Shown one piece after another: positions 9,279 to 18,087 of a DNA stretch of 64,000 nucleotides; the stretch's first letter is position 1, and every line of letters begins with the position of its first letter. The stretch comes from Enterococcus wangshanyuanii (GTDB lineage Bacteria; Bacillota; Bacilli; Lactobacillales; Enterococcaceae). The notes under the pieces are model-generated. The model searched no databases. It was not told where the DNA came from and saw only the letters and a list, made by a program, of their open reading frames with translations. The stretch covers positions 1,860,001-1,924,000 of the forward strand of contig NZ_CP021874.1 of NCBI RefSeq assembly GCF_002197645.1, written 5' to 3'. Made by a program: the position numbers and the translations under genes.

Positions 9279-9725
9279 TTAAGTAACTTCTTCAAGCAGT
9301 GTGATCAATTTTTGTCTAAATGCCTCTCGATCTGTTTGAGTAAATGGTTTTGGCCCTTTCGTACGCCCACCGCTTTTACGAACCTTTGCACTAAAGTAAC
9401 GCTGCTCCAACAGTCCGTCGATCGTCTCTGCTGTATATTCAGAGCCTCTTTGGTGCAACACACGTACACCTTTAGGCAAAACCAATGAAGCCAAACCATA
9501 ATCTTGTGTCACTAATATATCTCCAGATTTGATCAATTGCACGATTTTATAATCTGCTGCATCTGCTCCTTTATCAACGTATGTAAAAGAAACATTTTTG
9601 GGATATTCTTTTAATGAATAATGATCGATACTTGTCACGATCACAACCTCGATCTCATACATCTGCGCAACCGATATTGCCATATCTTTCACTGGTGAGC
9701 CATCACCATCAATAAAAATTTTCAT
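9279..9725 (-). CDS. YaiI/YqxD (DUF188) family protein
   Basis: A 148-residue protein of the widespread DUF188/YaiI family, which has a PIN-like fold with Asp residues at the strand ends. The signatures are visible: [16 protein letters not shown] at the start, [13 protein letters not shown] near residue 50 and [22 protein letters not shown] near residue 75. The C-terminal [18 protein letters not shown] is also conserved. The biochemical role of the family is not established; a nuclease function is suggested only by the fold. It follows the GyrB-like gene by 19 bases and is probably co-transcribed with it. Confidence 0.9.
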   Translation of the reverse strand: MKIFIDGDGSPVKDMAISVAQMYEIEVVIVTSIDHYSLKEYPKNVSFTYVDKGADAADYKIVQLIKSGDILVTQDYGLASLVLPKGVRVLHQRGSEYTAETIDGLLEQRYFSAKVRKSGGRTKGPKPFTQTDREAFRQKLITLLEEVT

Positions 9726-9744
9726 GGACTTTCCTTCTTTTTCA

Positions 9745-10755
9745 TTAATTCAAATACCAGCTTGGATGACGTTTTAAGAAAGTAGCAACTTCAGCAAAAA
9801 CAGCTTCTTTAACGATTTTATATAGTTCAGGATTTCTAATTTTTTTCTTGACTGCCCCTGTATACCTTGGACGTTTCAAGCGAATCGATAGCACTATATC
9901 GAAACGTTCAGGAAAATTTTCCGCGGTCAAATACTGCAGACGATTTGTTTCTTTCAAAAACTGATTAACTGCATCTACTGTTCCATCGATAAATCCATCT
10001 AAATGAGTCCCGCCGTCCGCAGGAAAATGGCCATTGACAAAGCTATCTTTGATACTTGTTGACCCATTTTTTGAAATGACTGCCTGAATCGTCACACCAT
10101 CACTGACTGTATTGATCGAAAGAGGTGTACTGCCACGTGTAATACTATCATCCTTTTGAAAAATATATTCTTCCAGACCTTTTTTATAGTGAAAATAATT
10201 TTTCTGTTTCTTCCCGTCTGTCAGAGAAATCGTCAATCCACTGTTTAGCATCGCTAACTCCTGACAACGATTAAATAAAATAAAATAAGATAATTGCTTA
10301 TCACCGAAAAAAGTTTCCGCAGGGGTAAACGCCAGCTCGATCCGCTGCCCCTCGTCCTCTGAAGGAATCAACGCTTTTTTGCTCAGCTCACCATTTTGAT
10401 AGATTTGGATCGTACGCTTGCCTAATTTTTCCACACCAAAGCCCAACTGCTCGGATAAGGCGTTTACTACGGATAAAAATAGATAAGGCGGAGTATATTG
10501 TTCTTCCGGCTGTTTATTTAAAAGTAGGCCTTTTTTACTGAAAAAAGAAAAGATAAACTGTTTTTCTGATAATTCAATGGATAGTTCTGCCTGCTGTATA
10601 TCTACGGCTAATTGCAATAGATGATCTAAAACCTGCAGTACCATACTTTCCAAACCAGTTGGACCAATTCCGCCAATGTACATACCTGGTCGTTTGCGAA
10701 TACTATCTTTTAAAACATCATCGTTCAGAGCTTTCCAAATATTTTCATCGGTCAT
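9745..10755 (-). CDS. GyrB/ParE N-terminal-domain paralogue with a degenerate ATPase site
   Basis: A 336-residue protein that follows the GyrB/ParE ATPase-plus-transducer region from end to end but has no TOPRIM domain. RKRPGMYIG (residues 20-28), SVVNALS (95-101), DGGTHLDGF (near 245) and the transducer strand with Lys303 (GAVKKK, the position of the GyrB QTK loop) fix the alignment. The ATPase residues are gone: the catalytic Glu is Gln41 (LQVLDHLL against YEVVDNSI), the Mg-binding Asn is His45, and the DNGRGIP and GGLHGVG loops are missing, with about 35 residues deleted. GGAGGAGA precedes the ATG. The frame is intact, so this is a pseudo-enzyme rather than a pseudogene. Its function is unknown; binding or titrating gyrase/topo IV is one possibility. 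Confidence 0.82.
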   Translation of the reverse strand: MTDENIWKALNDDVLKDSIRKRPGMYIGGIGPTGLESMVLQVLDHLLQLAVDIQQAELSIELSEKQFIFSFFSKKGLLLNKQPEEQYTPPYLFLSVVNALSEQLGFGVEKLGKRTIQIYQNGELSKKALIPSEDEGQRIELAFTPAETFFGDKQLSYFILFNRCQELAMLNSGLTISLTDGKKQKNYFHYKKGLEEYIFQKDDSITRGSTPLSINTVSDGVTIQAVISKNGSTSIKDSFVNGHFPADGGTHLDGFIDGTVDAVNQFLKETNRLQYLTAENFPERFDIVLSIRLKRPRYTGAVKKKIRNPELYKIVKEAVFAEVATFLKRHPSWYLN

Positions 10756-10921
10756 ATCGATCTCCTCCTGTAGCCAGTTTTATTTTCATACGAACATGTT
10801 ACGTCTCAACCGCACTCGCCTCCTAAGCATAACAATTTATCTGTTATCCGTAAATGGTTTCGCTATATTACTTTAGAGACTTATCATTTCTATCTTATTA
10901 TAATGAAAAAAAGACTAGATT

Positions 10922-10966
10922 AAAAGAGCACCGTTCAGAACGAAATATCCGTTTTGAATGATGCTC
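10922..10966 (-). terminator. Terminator of the kdgK-end of the catabolic region
   Basis: On the minus strand GAGCATCATTCAAAACG pairs, with a few mismatches, with CGTTCTGAACGGTGCTC and is followed by TTTTAATC. It lies 66 bases past the kinase stop. The rest of 10756-11032 shows only the GyrB-like gene's upstream region. Confidence 0.8.
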
Positions 10967-11032
10967 TAAAATTTAATAAGTAGAAATGCTGTCCTTTACA
11001 ATAAAGCCTTCCTCTTATCCTCAAATACTTCA

Positions 11033-12043
11033 CTAACGGATCAGATCGACCGTTGGATGCTCCATGATATGTTTTACTTGTCTTCGTGTAGTCAATGGTA
11101 CATCTCCTTGGATCGTATGGGCTAAAACACCATTTGCAGTTGCAAATGCCACACTTTCCTCTAGAGACCAATTTTCAACAACACCAAGCAAAATACCAGC
11201 TGCATAGCCATCTCCCGCACCAATTCGATCTAAATTGATGATTTCCCTTGGTTGTGCCCGAACTACTCTTTCAGAGTCAGCTAAAAATCCTGACAGATAA
11301 TGCTTATCACCTTCATTTTGACGGAACGTTCCAGCAAAATGATCAATGCCATATTTAGCCATAAATTCATGAACGATCGCTTCAAACTGCTGTGAAGGTT
11401 CTAGTGACTCCGTCAATTCCATTCCTAACAAATCTGTCAAATCACGCTGACTGCCAAAAACTAGATCACAATAGGGTAAAATTTTCTCATAGTGTTCCCG
11501 CATGAATAAAACGCCATGCTTTTCATTTAAACTAGGACGGAAGTTAAAATCAAAACAGACTTTTACTCCTTTTTCATGTGCCTTTTTAGCTAAATCAAAA
11601 GCTGCATTTCGGGTGTCATCCGTCAAACTCAAGGCAATCCCGCAAATATGCACTAAGTCAATTTCTTCTATAAAAGAGGTGAACTCATAAGCAGCTGCAT
11701 CACTTGTACCGAATGAGCTACTACGTCGATTCTGATAGGTGACTTGCGTTGGCCGGATCCCAAAACCCATCTCTGCAAAATAAGAGCCAATATGATCGCC
11801 AGAACTTCCGATCCAGTGATCTTGAATCCCTAATTGACGAATACTTGCTTTAGCCGCATCACCTAAACGATTATCCGGCAGATTTGTGATCAAGCTTGTT
11901 TGACAGCCAAAATGAGCTAAATTACTTAGAATATTGACCCCTGTACCGGTAAAATCCAAACGTAACTCTTTTGTTTGCTCCAACATTAAATATTCAGGCG
12001 GCGTTAAACGCATCATCACTTCACCAAAAGCTGCTATTCTCAT
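11033..12043 (-). CDS. kdgK: PfkB-family sugar kinase, 2-keto-3-deoxygluconate kinase type
   Basis: Predicted to phosphorylate 2-keto-3-deoxygluconate (KDG) or a close relative. The 336-residue protein has the PfkB/ribokinase layout: GEVMMRLTPPEY at the start, TGTGVNILSNLAHFGC at the substrate site and the C-terminal DRIGAGDGYAAGIL with the catalytic Asp. The early MRLTPP stretch is typical of KdgK enzymes. Its product would be the substrate of the KDGP aldolase encoded just upstream. A hairpin at 12143-12181 separates it from the aldolase, so it may partly have its own transcript. Substrate is inferred from context. Confidence 0.85.
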   Translation of the reverse strand: MRIAAFGEVMMRLTPPEYLMLEQTKELRLDFTGTGVNILSNLAHFGCQTSLITNLPDNRLGDAAKASIRQLGIQDHWIGSSGDHIGSYFAEMGFGIRPTQVTYQNRRSSSFGTSDAAAYEFTSFIEEIDLVHICGIALSLTDDTRNAAFDLAKKAHEKGVKVCFDFNFRPSLNEKHGVLFMREHYEKILPYCDLVFGSQRDLTDLLGMELTESLEPSQQFEAIVHEFMAKYGIDHFAGTFRQNEGDKHYLSGFLADSERVVRAQPREIINLDRIGAGDGYAAGILLGVVENWSLEESVAFATANGVLAHTIQGDVPLTTRRQVKHIMEHPTVDLIR

Positions 12044-12142
12044 TCTGTTTTTTGCCTACTTTCCAGCTTCACGAACTAGTACAGCACACAGTTTGAACCC
12101 TATCACATCTGCAACTAAACGTTTAAAATGTGAAGATAAGAT

Positions 12143-12181
12143 AAAACTTGAATGAAGCTAAAAATACCTCATTCAAGTTTT
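12143..12181 (-). terminator. Hairpin between the aldolase and kinase genes
   Basis: AAAACTTGAATGAAG and CCTCATTCAAGTTTT form a 13-14 pair stem with a nine-base loop. On the minus strand the trailing run is only TTTTATC, so it may be a partial terminator that lowers kinase expression or an RNA-stabilising element. Confidence 0.5.
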
Positions 12182-12220
12182 CCGATTTTTCAATTAGTGT
12201 CGAACAAGTTCATTTCGCTC

Positions 12221-12964
12221 TTATTTTTTCAACGTATTTTTCATCATGCCTAATAAGTTCTTCACATCTTCTGGTTTAGTGTCACCAGTTTCTTGATCGA
12301 TAATTGAGCTGTATACGTGAGGTATGATCTTTTTCACGCCTGCATCAACAGCGATTTGAACGATTTCTTCAAAGTTTTCTAAATCGATCCCGCCTGTCGG
12401 CTCTAAATAAAAGTCATATTTTGCACAGGCTTCTGCTACAGCTTTATATTCTTCAATGTGTGCTAAGCCTTTCATCGGGAAATACTTGATCGAGCTGCCG
12501 CCCATATCTTGAAGTAATTTGATCGCTGTTTCAATCGGTACTTCTCCTGCTGGCGCTTGTGAGCTTAGCGGACCTGTAGCGATATTCACCATCCCAACTT
12601 TCCCTGTTGGAGAGACTAAACCATTGACGATCGTGTCATTTTGACCTAATAACGCACGAGAAGTGCCCACTCCTGTAAAGACTTGATTGACGTGCTGCGG
12701 TTGTAATTCTGCTGAGATTCTGCTGACCATCTGACTTTGATTTGGATCACCTGCGCCTAGACCAACGGATAAAGCGTTGTTTGTTTCAGCCGCATATTTT
12801 TTCATATCTTCGATCGCTGCTTCATCTGTCGGATAGTTTTTTGATAATACACCTAGGATCACATGACCGTCTGCAGCTTCGTAGCATGCTTTGGCGTTTT
12901 CTACTGAATTTGCTAAGACATTTAAACAAATGCGGTCTTCTAAATAATTTGGGGTTAATGACAT
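12221..12964 (-). CDS. dgaF: DgaF-type 2-dehydro-3-deoxy-phosphogluconate aldolase
   Basis: A 247-residue aldolase of the DgaF/EF_0839-type family, predicted to split 2-keto-3-deoxy-6-phosphogluconate into pyruvate and glyceraldehyde-3-phosphate. VILGVLSKNYPTDEAAIEDM and the lysine-containing SIKYFPMKGLAHIEEYKAVA segment are seen, the latter a good candidate for the Schiff-base Lys region; YLEPTGGIDLENFEEIVQIA follows as the phosphate-binding part of the TIM barrel. It starts 28 bases after the PLP enzyme gene with a GGAG site. In Salmonella, DgaE and DgaF carry out the last steps of D-glucosaminate use. The same pairing here supports an amino-sugar-acid substrate. Confidence 0.88.
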   Translation of the reverse strand: MSLTPNYLEDRICLNVLANSVENAKACYEAADGHVILGVLSKNYPTDEAAIEDMKKYAAETNNALSVGLGAGDPNQSQMVSRISAELQPQHVNQVFTGVGTSRALLGQNDTIVNGLVSPTGKVGMVNIATGPLSSQAPAGEVPIETAIKLLQDMGGSSIKYFPMKGLAHIEEYKAVAEACAKYDFYLEPTGGIDLENFEEIVQIAVDAGVKKIIPHVYSSIIDQETGDTKPEDVKNLLGMMKNTLKK

Positions 12965-12992
12965 AGTTATTTCTCTCCTCTATATGGATAAT

Positions 12993-14087
12993 TTAGTTCA
13001 TGATCTCTGTTAAACGAGTCACGATTTTGTTCATTTCTGTTTCGTTGACCGAACGAATATCGAATTCGATGATCCCATTGTTGGCTTGATATTCACGGGT
13101 GTAAATAGCGGGACTTTCTGCTTTTAACGCTTGGATGACATCTTTTGCTGATTTGTCACCTGTTACTTTGATGCTTGCTCTGTAAATGTCCCTGCCTGCA
13201 CCATCTTGAACGATACTTGCCTCGATATGATCTATTTGGTTCAAAGCTTCAATGAACGGCGTTAGTCGTGCTTGCATTGACTCACCGGATTCACTGCCGT
13301 TTCTCACATAATCTTCTACAGCTTGAGTGAAACCTAAGATATTGTCCTTACCGATCTTCATGGCACGACCAATGCCTTTGCCTTGCAGACGCAGCCAGTC
13401 GATATAGTCTTTTTTACCAATCACTAGACCAGCACTTGGGCCTTCAATGGCTTTGGCGCCGCTGTAGATCACTAGGTCAGCGCCAGCTTCGATATACTTG
13501 AACAAATCTTCCTCCGCCGCTGCATCAACGATCAATGGCAGTTTATGTTTTTGTGCGACTGTTGCCGCTTCTTTTACGCTCAACATACTTTTTTGGACAG
13601 TGTGATGACTTTTAATGTATAAAATCGCTGCTGTCTGCTCCGTGATCATCATTTCAATATGCTCTGGTGTACACATATTGGCATAGCCAGCTTCGACCAC
13701 ATGACCGCCGCCTTGTTCCACCATTACTTCAACAGGCGTACCATAATCGACATTATGCCCTTTGGGTAAAATGATTTCCCGTTTAGTCACTTTATCGGTA
13801 TACGGATGATACGCATGATACACAGATCCTTCACCGATCAGCGCCGCCACACTTTGAGCGATGCCAGCTGAAGCAGAAGAGACGACCTGCGCATCTTCCA
13901 CCTTCAATAGCTTAGCCAGATAAGCACCTGTCTGAATACTCAGCTCACTCATCTCAAAGAAATGTTCCCCGCCGAAACGTTGGGCAGCTAAGACATTTTC
14001 GGAAACTTTCGACACACCCAGAATGGTCATTTTTCCGGATGCATTGATGACTTCTTTTAGATTGAATTTTTCATAACTAATTGTCAT
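12993..14087 (-). CDS. dgaE: DgaE-type PLP-dependent ammonia lyase (SelA-related)
   Basis: A 364-residue fold-type I PLP enzyme of the SelA-related/DgaE family, predicted to remove ammonia from a 2-amino-2-deoxy sugar acid 6-phosphate to give KDGP. The PLP lysine is in VIYSGAKAIEGPSAG near residue 215, and LIVDAAAEEDL near 190 holds the Asp that binds the PLP nitrogen. The ATG at 14087 is used because the in-frame TTG at 14102 is itself part of the GGAGG site. The gene overlaps the amidohydrolase stop by 11 bases, so translation is coupled: deacetylation or ring opening would be followed by deamination. Confidence 0.87.
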   Translation of the reverse strand: MTISYEKFNLKEVINASGKMTILGVSKVSENVLAAQRFGGEHFFEMSELSIQTGAYLAKLLKVEDAQVVSSASAGIAQSVAALIGEGSVYHAYHPYTDKVTKREIILPKGHNVDYGTPVEVMVEQGGGHVVEAGYANMCTPEHIEMMITEQTAAILYIKSHHTVQKSMLSVKEAATVAQKHKLPLIVDAAAEEDLFKYIEAGADLVIYSGAKAIEGPSAGLVIGKKDYIDWLRLQGKGIGRAMKIGKDNILGFTQAVEDYVRNGSESGESMQARLTPFIEALNQIDHIEASIVQDGAGRDIYRASIKVTGDKSAKDVIQALKAESPAIYTREYQANNGIIEFDIRSVNETEMNKIVTRLTEIMN

Positions 14088-15186
14088 AAACGGTGCCTCC
14101 AATGATTGTTTTTACCGGTGTGATCAATTCTTTTGCTTCTCGTGTAAAACCATTTGAATCAGTCAATATTTTTTGTCCCTCTTCAATCGTGAAAATCGTG
14201 ATATCACCATCATAGCCTTCTCTTAATTGACCTTTTGTATCAAAATGAAAATTTTCAGCCGGTACAGCTGTGACTTTTTCAATGATCTCCGACCACTCAT
14301 AGCCCACAACACGTAATTTTTCCATCGTCGTAGCTAAATCATAAACAGGACCATTTTCACGATTACGAATATAAATATCCGTACTGATTGAAGCAGCCTT
14401 CATTCCTTCTTTTAACGCTGTTTCTGCTACATGAAAATTGAAACTATCTGTTCCATGACCGATATCAAAGACAATCCCTTTCTCATAAGCGGCCCAGGCA
14501 AAATCTTTGATTTTATCACTTTCTTTGTCCAAAATACCATTTGGCTTGCCATTAAAGCAGTGAGTCAACACGTCGCCTTTAGTCATATGAGCTAAAATTT
14601 CATCTAATTCAGGCGGAGCTGAGCCAATATGCACCATCAGCGGCAGGCCATTATTTTCTTTTTGGATTTTTTTAGCCATCTCCAAAGGTGTGATGCCATT
14701 TTCACCAATCACAGTTTTACTCATTCTCGCTTTGATCCCCACCACAAAATCTGGTAATTCGGTCAGTGCTTTATGAACAAGTTCTTCCTTCACTTTGCTT
14801 AGATCAGCTAGTTCATCCTGCTCAACGATGCCCCATTTTGAGATGTTGACCAGTGCATAGACATTGGTTTTCGCTTGTTTGGCAAGATCATAAAACTCAT
14901 GAATATTTTCAGCACCTGTCGTTCCGGCATCAATAACTGTCGTTACGCCTTTTTTCACACCGATTTCATCTGGAAAATCATAATATAAGGTCATCTTTTC
15001 AAAGCAATGAACATGATCATCGATCCAGCCTGCGGATACATATGTTTGTCCGTCCAGTTCAAGCTGTTCTTTACTGTCTGCTTCTATCTTTTCTGACACT
15101 TTTACTATTTTCCCGTTACTGATAGCTATTTCTATCGGATCACCATTGATCGTCAAGCCGTTTTTTATGATTAAGTCGTAACTCAT
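14077..15186 (-). CDS. Amidohydrolase/deacetylase-family metallohydrolase
   Basis: A 369-residue amidohydrolase-superfamily protein (probable amidohydrolase of the EF_0837 type). The metal-binding HxH is in WIDDHVHCFEKM near residue 58; further ligands fit VGIKARMSKTVIGENG (carbamylated Lys region), PLMVHIG, LTHCFNG and FDIGHGTDSFNF. It probably removes an acyl group or opens a cyclic amide of the imported compound. It lies between the DUF871 gene (9-base gap) and dgaE (11-base overlap). The likeliest product is a free amino sugar acid phosphate feeding DgaE. The true substrate is unknown. Confidence 0.85.
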   Translation of the reverse strand: MSYDLIIKNGLTINGDPIEIAISNGKIVKVSEKIEADSKEQLELDGQTYVSAGWIDDHVHCFEKMTLYYDFPDEIGVKKGVTTVIDAGTTGAENIHEFYDLAKQAKTNVYALVNISKWGIVEQDELADLSKVKEELVHKALTELPDFVVGIKARMSKTVIGENGITPLEMAKKIQKENNGLPLMVHIGSAPPELDEILAHMTKGDVLTHCFNGKPNGILDKESDKIKDFAWAAYEKGIVFDIGHGTDSFNFHVAETALKEGMKAASISTDIYIRNRENGPVYDLATTMEKLRVVGYEWSEIIEKVTAVPAENFHFDTKGQLREGYDGDITIFTIEEGQKILTDSNGFTREAKELITPVKTIIGGTVYDN

Positions 15187-15194
15187 TTTATCCC

Positions 15195-16283
15195 CTACTT
15201 TTCTATAAATCTAAATTTTGTCCAGGGTTTTACAAAATCCAATAACAACAATTCATCTTCTGTTATTTTCCCTACTTTATTTTTACGGTCATCGGTATGC
15301 GGCTGTAAAACGATCTGCAGTTCATTTTTGTACTTCCCAAACGCATCATTTCCGATGACAACATCACCGATTTGAAAGGCTTGTGTATTATCATGTGCTG
15401 GATTGGCTTCATTTTTATATTTTTTACGCACTTCAGTTGAGCGGACCACTTGATCGGTGATATCACCACGTCTAAAGTGCTGCTCAGTCAATGTAATCTC
15501 TTTTTCAACCGTACTAGCTTCTTTGGTAAATTCAATTGCCAATTCAAGCTGGTAGCGATTCAACTGACCTAATGCTTCTAATTCTTCATCAGATGCATAC
15601 GCATTGCCGATGATCACATCATCGATCAATCCAGTAGCAAATAAGTGTTTTGCTTGTACTTCTACAGGTAAATGGCGGTGCATTTCAAGCGTTGGTAACC
15701 CATCATTTACATCCCATGGACCAATAACACCAGCTTGAGAATTGATGAAAGCAGCCGTCCGAATTCCCTGTTTTTTGAAACGAACACTACAACGCTCAAA
15801 GAAATCATATGGCAACGCGGTTCCTTCCTGCGGATAAAAATTATGACAGCCGTATAAAAATGGCACGTTTGCTTCATAAGTCAAAATATTATCTAAGTAA
15901 GCGACATCGTTACTCATATTCAATTCGATTGCCAAATCGAAAGGGTTGTACGTCAATTTTGCTTCTTTATTCCCATCAAAGCCAGCATCTAAACGAATCC
16001 CATCTGCTCCTGTTTCAGCAAAGAAAGTCAGGTCATCGTAAGAAATCTCTAATTCATCAAAAATATTCGGTGCAACATCCAGAATCGTTTCATAGCCCAA
16101 TCCCTTTGCATAACCAATCAATGATTTGAATTTTTCTTTCACGACTTCTTTACCTTCTGTTACCTCCAGCATACTCATAAAAATCCGAGAAAATCCGCAT
16201 TCACTTGCCTTCTTCAAATAAGCTTTGTCCTTTTCTATATCGCTATGGTCTGGATAAACTGATACACCTAACGCTCGTTTCAT
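15195..16283 (-). CDS. DUF871/MupG-family glycosidase-like protein
   Basis: A 362-residue DUF871 protein with an N-terminal TIM-barrel (ALGVSVYPDHSDIEKDKAYL, GFSRIFMSMLEV, DGIRLDAGFDG) and a C-terminal cyclophilin-like domain. S. aureus MupG, the characterised member, is a 6-phospho-N-acetylmuramidase that cleaves MurNAc-6P-GlcNAc. A role as a 6-phospho-glycosidase acting on a PTS product is therefore the best inference here, though family members need not share MupG's substrate. It lies 57 bases downstream of the small membrane protein and nine bases before the amidohydrolase. No N-terminal signal is present, so it is cytoplasmic. Confidence 0.85.
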   Translation of the reverse strand: MKRALGVSVYPDHSDIEKDKAYLKKASECGFSRIFMSMLEVTEGKEVVKEKFKSLIGYAKGLGYETILDVAPNIFDELEISYDDLTFFAETGADGIRLDAGFDGNKEAKLTYNPFDLAIELNMSNDVAYLDNILTYEANVPFLYGCHNFYPQEGTALPYDFFERCSVRFKKQGIRTAAFINSQAGVIGPWDVNDGLPTLEMHRHLPVEVQAKHLFATGLIDDVIIGNAYASDEELEALGQLNRYQLELAIEFTKEASTVEKEITLTEQHFRRGDITDQVVRSTEVRKKYKNEANPAHDNTQAFQIGDVVIGNDAFGKYKNELQIVLQPHTDDRKNKVGKITEDELLLLDFVKPWTKFRFIEK

Positions 16284-16339
16284 TACTGTTTCCTCCGCTC
16301 TAAGTACTTGCTCCTATTTAGTCTCTTACTTCCGTTTTT

Positions 16340-16594
16340 TCACTTTTTCTCTAATAGCCCAGCGCCAAAAGTTCTGTAGCGCCACGAAATAAGCGAGCCA
16401 CATAAGATCGTCACTGTTCCTACCACAAAAATTGGAAAGCCACTAATAATCCCAATTATGACTGCTAGTAAAATCATTCCGATCGATCCCGCACACAAAG
16501 GCAGTAATCTCAGCTTCAGAACCTTTTTAGGCAGCCAGTTTTTTTCGATCATTATTTGACTTACAATGAAAAATGCAATAAACCAAATCATCAT
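16340..16594 (-). CDS. Small membrane protein in the PTS operon
   Basis: An 84-residue protein with an N-terminal hydrophobic stretch (WFIAFFIVSQIMI), a basic linker and two further segments (LLPLCAGSIGMILLAVIIGI, FPIFVVGTVTILCGSLI), so about three membrane spans. I recognise no family. It lies 52 bases after EIIC and 57 bases before DUF871, on the same strand. It may be an accessory or stability factor for the EIIC permease. The repeated position next to EIIC is the only functional clue. Confidence 0.7.
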   Translation of the reverse strand: MMIWFIAFFIVSQIMIEKNWLPKKVLKLRLLPLCAGSIGMILLAVIIGIISGFPIFVVGTVTILCGSLISWRYRTFGAGLLEKK

Positions 16595-16645
16595 AATTAA
16601 ACACCGAAGAGGGTAGTTTCCTTACTACCCTCCCTCTCTTTTTGA

Positions 16646-17965
16646 TTAAACAGCTTCGTTTGCTTTTTGCTCCGCTGCTAGTTCTTCTGCTTCTTTATCT
16701 AGCTGTTGTTTTTCATATACTTTGAAGAACGGGTAGTAGATCGCCAAAGTAATCACGAAATTGACACAGACAAGCAGTGCTGCAGTAATGCTCCAATTCG
16801 TACTCATCCAAGCCGCGATCGGGGCTGGAAAAGCAAATCCCAGACGCGCCATCATCATCGGCACTACATTACTGATCGTTAAGAAATAAGAAAGTGTCGT
16901 AGTCACTAATGGTGCTACAATAAACGGAATCCCTAAAATCGGGTTCATCACGATCGGTGTTCCGAAAATGATCGGTTCATTGATATTGAAAATCCCTGGA
17001 AGGAAAGATAATCGACCTAAACTCTTCAAATATTTTGATTTAGAAAACATCATCAAAACAACTAATGCAAGCGTAGTTCCGGCGCCGCCGATCCAGATAA
17101 ACCATTGTAAGAATTGCTCAGTGAAAATATTTGGTAAATTATTTGCGCTAACACCATTGGTAAAGGCATCGACGTTTTCTGCGATCGACATATCCCAAAA
17201 CGGACGAATGACTGGACCCATAATTGCTGGTCCGTGAATCCCTAATACCCAGAAGAAACAAATTAAGAAGACCGTTAAAAGTCCGCCGAATAAACTATTA
17301 CCTGCTAGAATCCCTTTAAGCGGCATTAAAATCGTACTTAAGAATCCATTTAAATCAAACCCTAGAATGTGACGAATCACCCAGAATAACATCAAAATCA
17401 CTGCACCTGGAATCAATGCAATAAATGAATTTGATACTTCCGGCGGAACGCCTTCAGGCATTTTGATCGTAATATTTTTTACGATAAAGAAACGATAAAT
17501 TTCGACAGAGATCAATGCTGTGACGATTGCTCCAAACAATGAAGCGGAGCCTAAGTTCGCTAAATTAATGTAGCGCCCTGCACTGATCACATCTGTCACA
17601 TCTTCCATCACGCGTGTTGGCGGTGCAGCAGTGACCAAAAACGCCATCAAGGCAAGCAACCCGCAGCTTAATGAATCCAGCTTATAGCTTTTCGCTAATG
17701 CCGAAGCGATCCCAAATGTTGCATACAACGCTAAAATCCCCATCGTATATCTTGACGGAATATCCAATACTGGTAAATAAGGCGTGATAAACTTCGTATA
17801 AGCCTCGATCGGAATATTTTGAAATACAGTAAAGAAAGACCCCACAATCGTTAACGGCATCGTTGCGATCAATCCTTTTCTAATCGCCACCATATGCCGC
17901 TGTGAACCAAACTTATTGGCCACAGGCATCAAATGCTGCTCCATCCATAATACAAAACCATTCAT
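16646..17965 (-). CDS. PTS sugar transporter EIIC (lactose/cellobiose superfamily)
   Basis: A 439-residue polytopic permease with the features of lactose/cellobiose-type EIIC: the start MNGFVLWMEQHLMPVANKFG, about ten membrane segments, GIHGPAIMGP near residue 245 and the conserved NEPIIFGTPIVMNP near residue 330. It moves and phosphorylates a beta-glycoside-like sugar together with EIIA and EIIB, but neither partner of this family is encoded in the window. The subunits must come from elsewhere, unless the SFCGS protein substitutes for EIIB. It begins a transcript downstream of its own candidate promoter and cre-like site. Confidence 0.9.
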   Translation of the reverse strand: MNGFVLWMEQHLMPVANKFGSQRHMVAIRKGLIATMPLTIVGSFFTVFQNIPIEAYTKFITPYLPVLDIPSRYTMGILALYATFGIASALAKSYKLDSLSCGLLALMAFLVTAAPPTRVMEDVTDVISAGRYINLANLGSASLFGAIVTALISVEIYRFFIVKNITIKMPEGVPPEVSNSFIALIPGAVILMLFWVIRHILGFDLNGFLSTILMPLKGILAGNSLFGGLLTVFLICFFWVLGIHGPAIMGPVIRPFWDMSIAENVDAFTNGVSANNLPNIFTEQFLQWFIWIGGAGTTLALVVLMMFSKSKYLKSLGRLSFLPGIFNINEPIIFGTPIVMNPILGIPFIVAPLVTTTLSYFLTISNVVPMMMARLGFAFPAPIAAWMSTNWSITAALLVCVNFVITLAIYYPFFKVYEKQQLDKEAEELAAEQKANEAV

Positions 17966-18023
17966 TCCTTTTGTCCCCCGTTCAAAAAATTAGTATAAAA
18001 TAAATCAAAATTATTTCACATTC

Positions 18024-18062
18024 ATACTAACATAGTAACATTATAATGTAAACGGTTTTCAA
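18024..18062 (-). promoter_or_regulatory. Candidate promoter and cre-like operator before EIIC
   Basis: On the minus strand TTTACA, a 17-base spacer and TAGTAT form a plausible promoter 60 bases before the EIIC start. The element TGTAAACGGTTTTCA (plus strand, 18047-18061) covers the -35 and resembles a CcpA cre site, but the last CA is one base further away than in the consensus. Just upstream (18067-18076) is AAGTGCAACT, the same sequence as one arm of the inverted repeat before the PRD regulator. Confidence 0.4.
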
Positions 18063-18087
18063 AAGAAAAGTGCAACTATTTTTCTAA

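Noticed and set aside
15809..16129. 106-codon plus-strand frame in DUF871
   Set aside because: No site and no family signature; antisense shadow.
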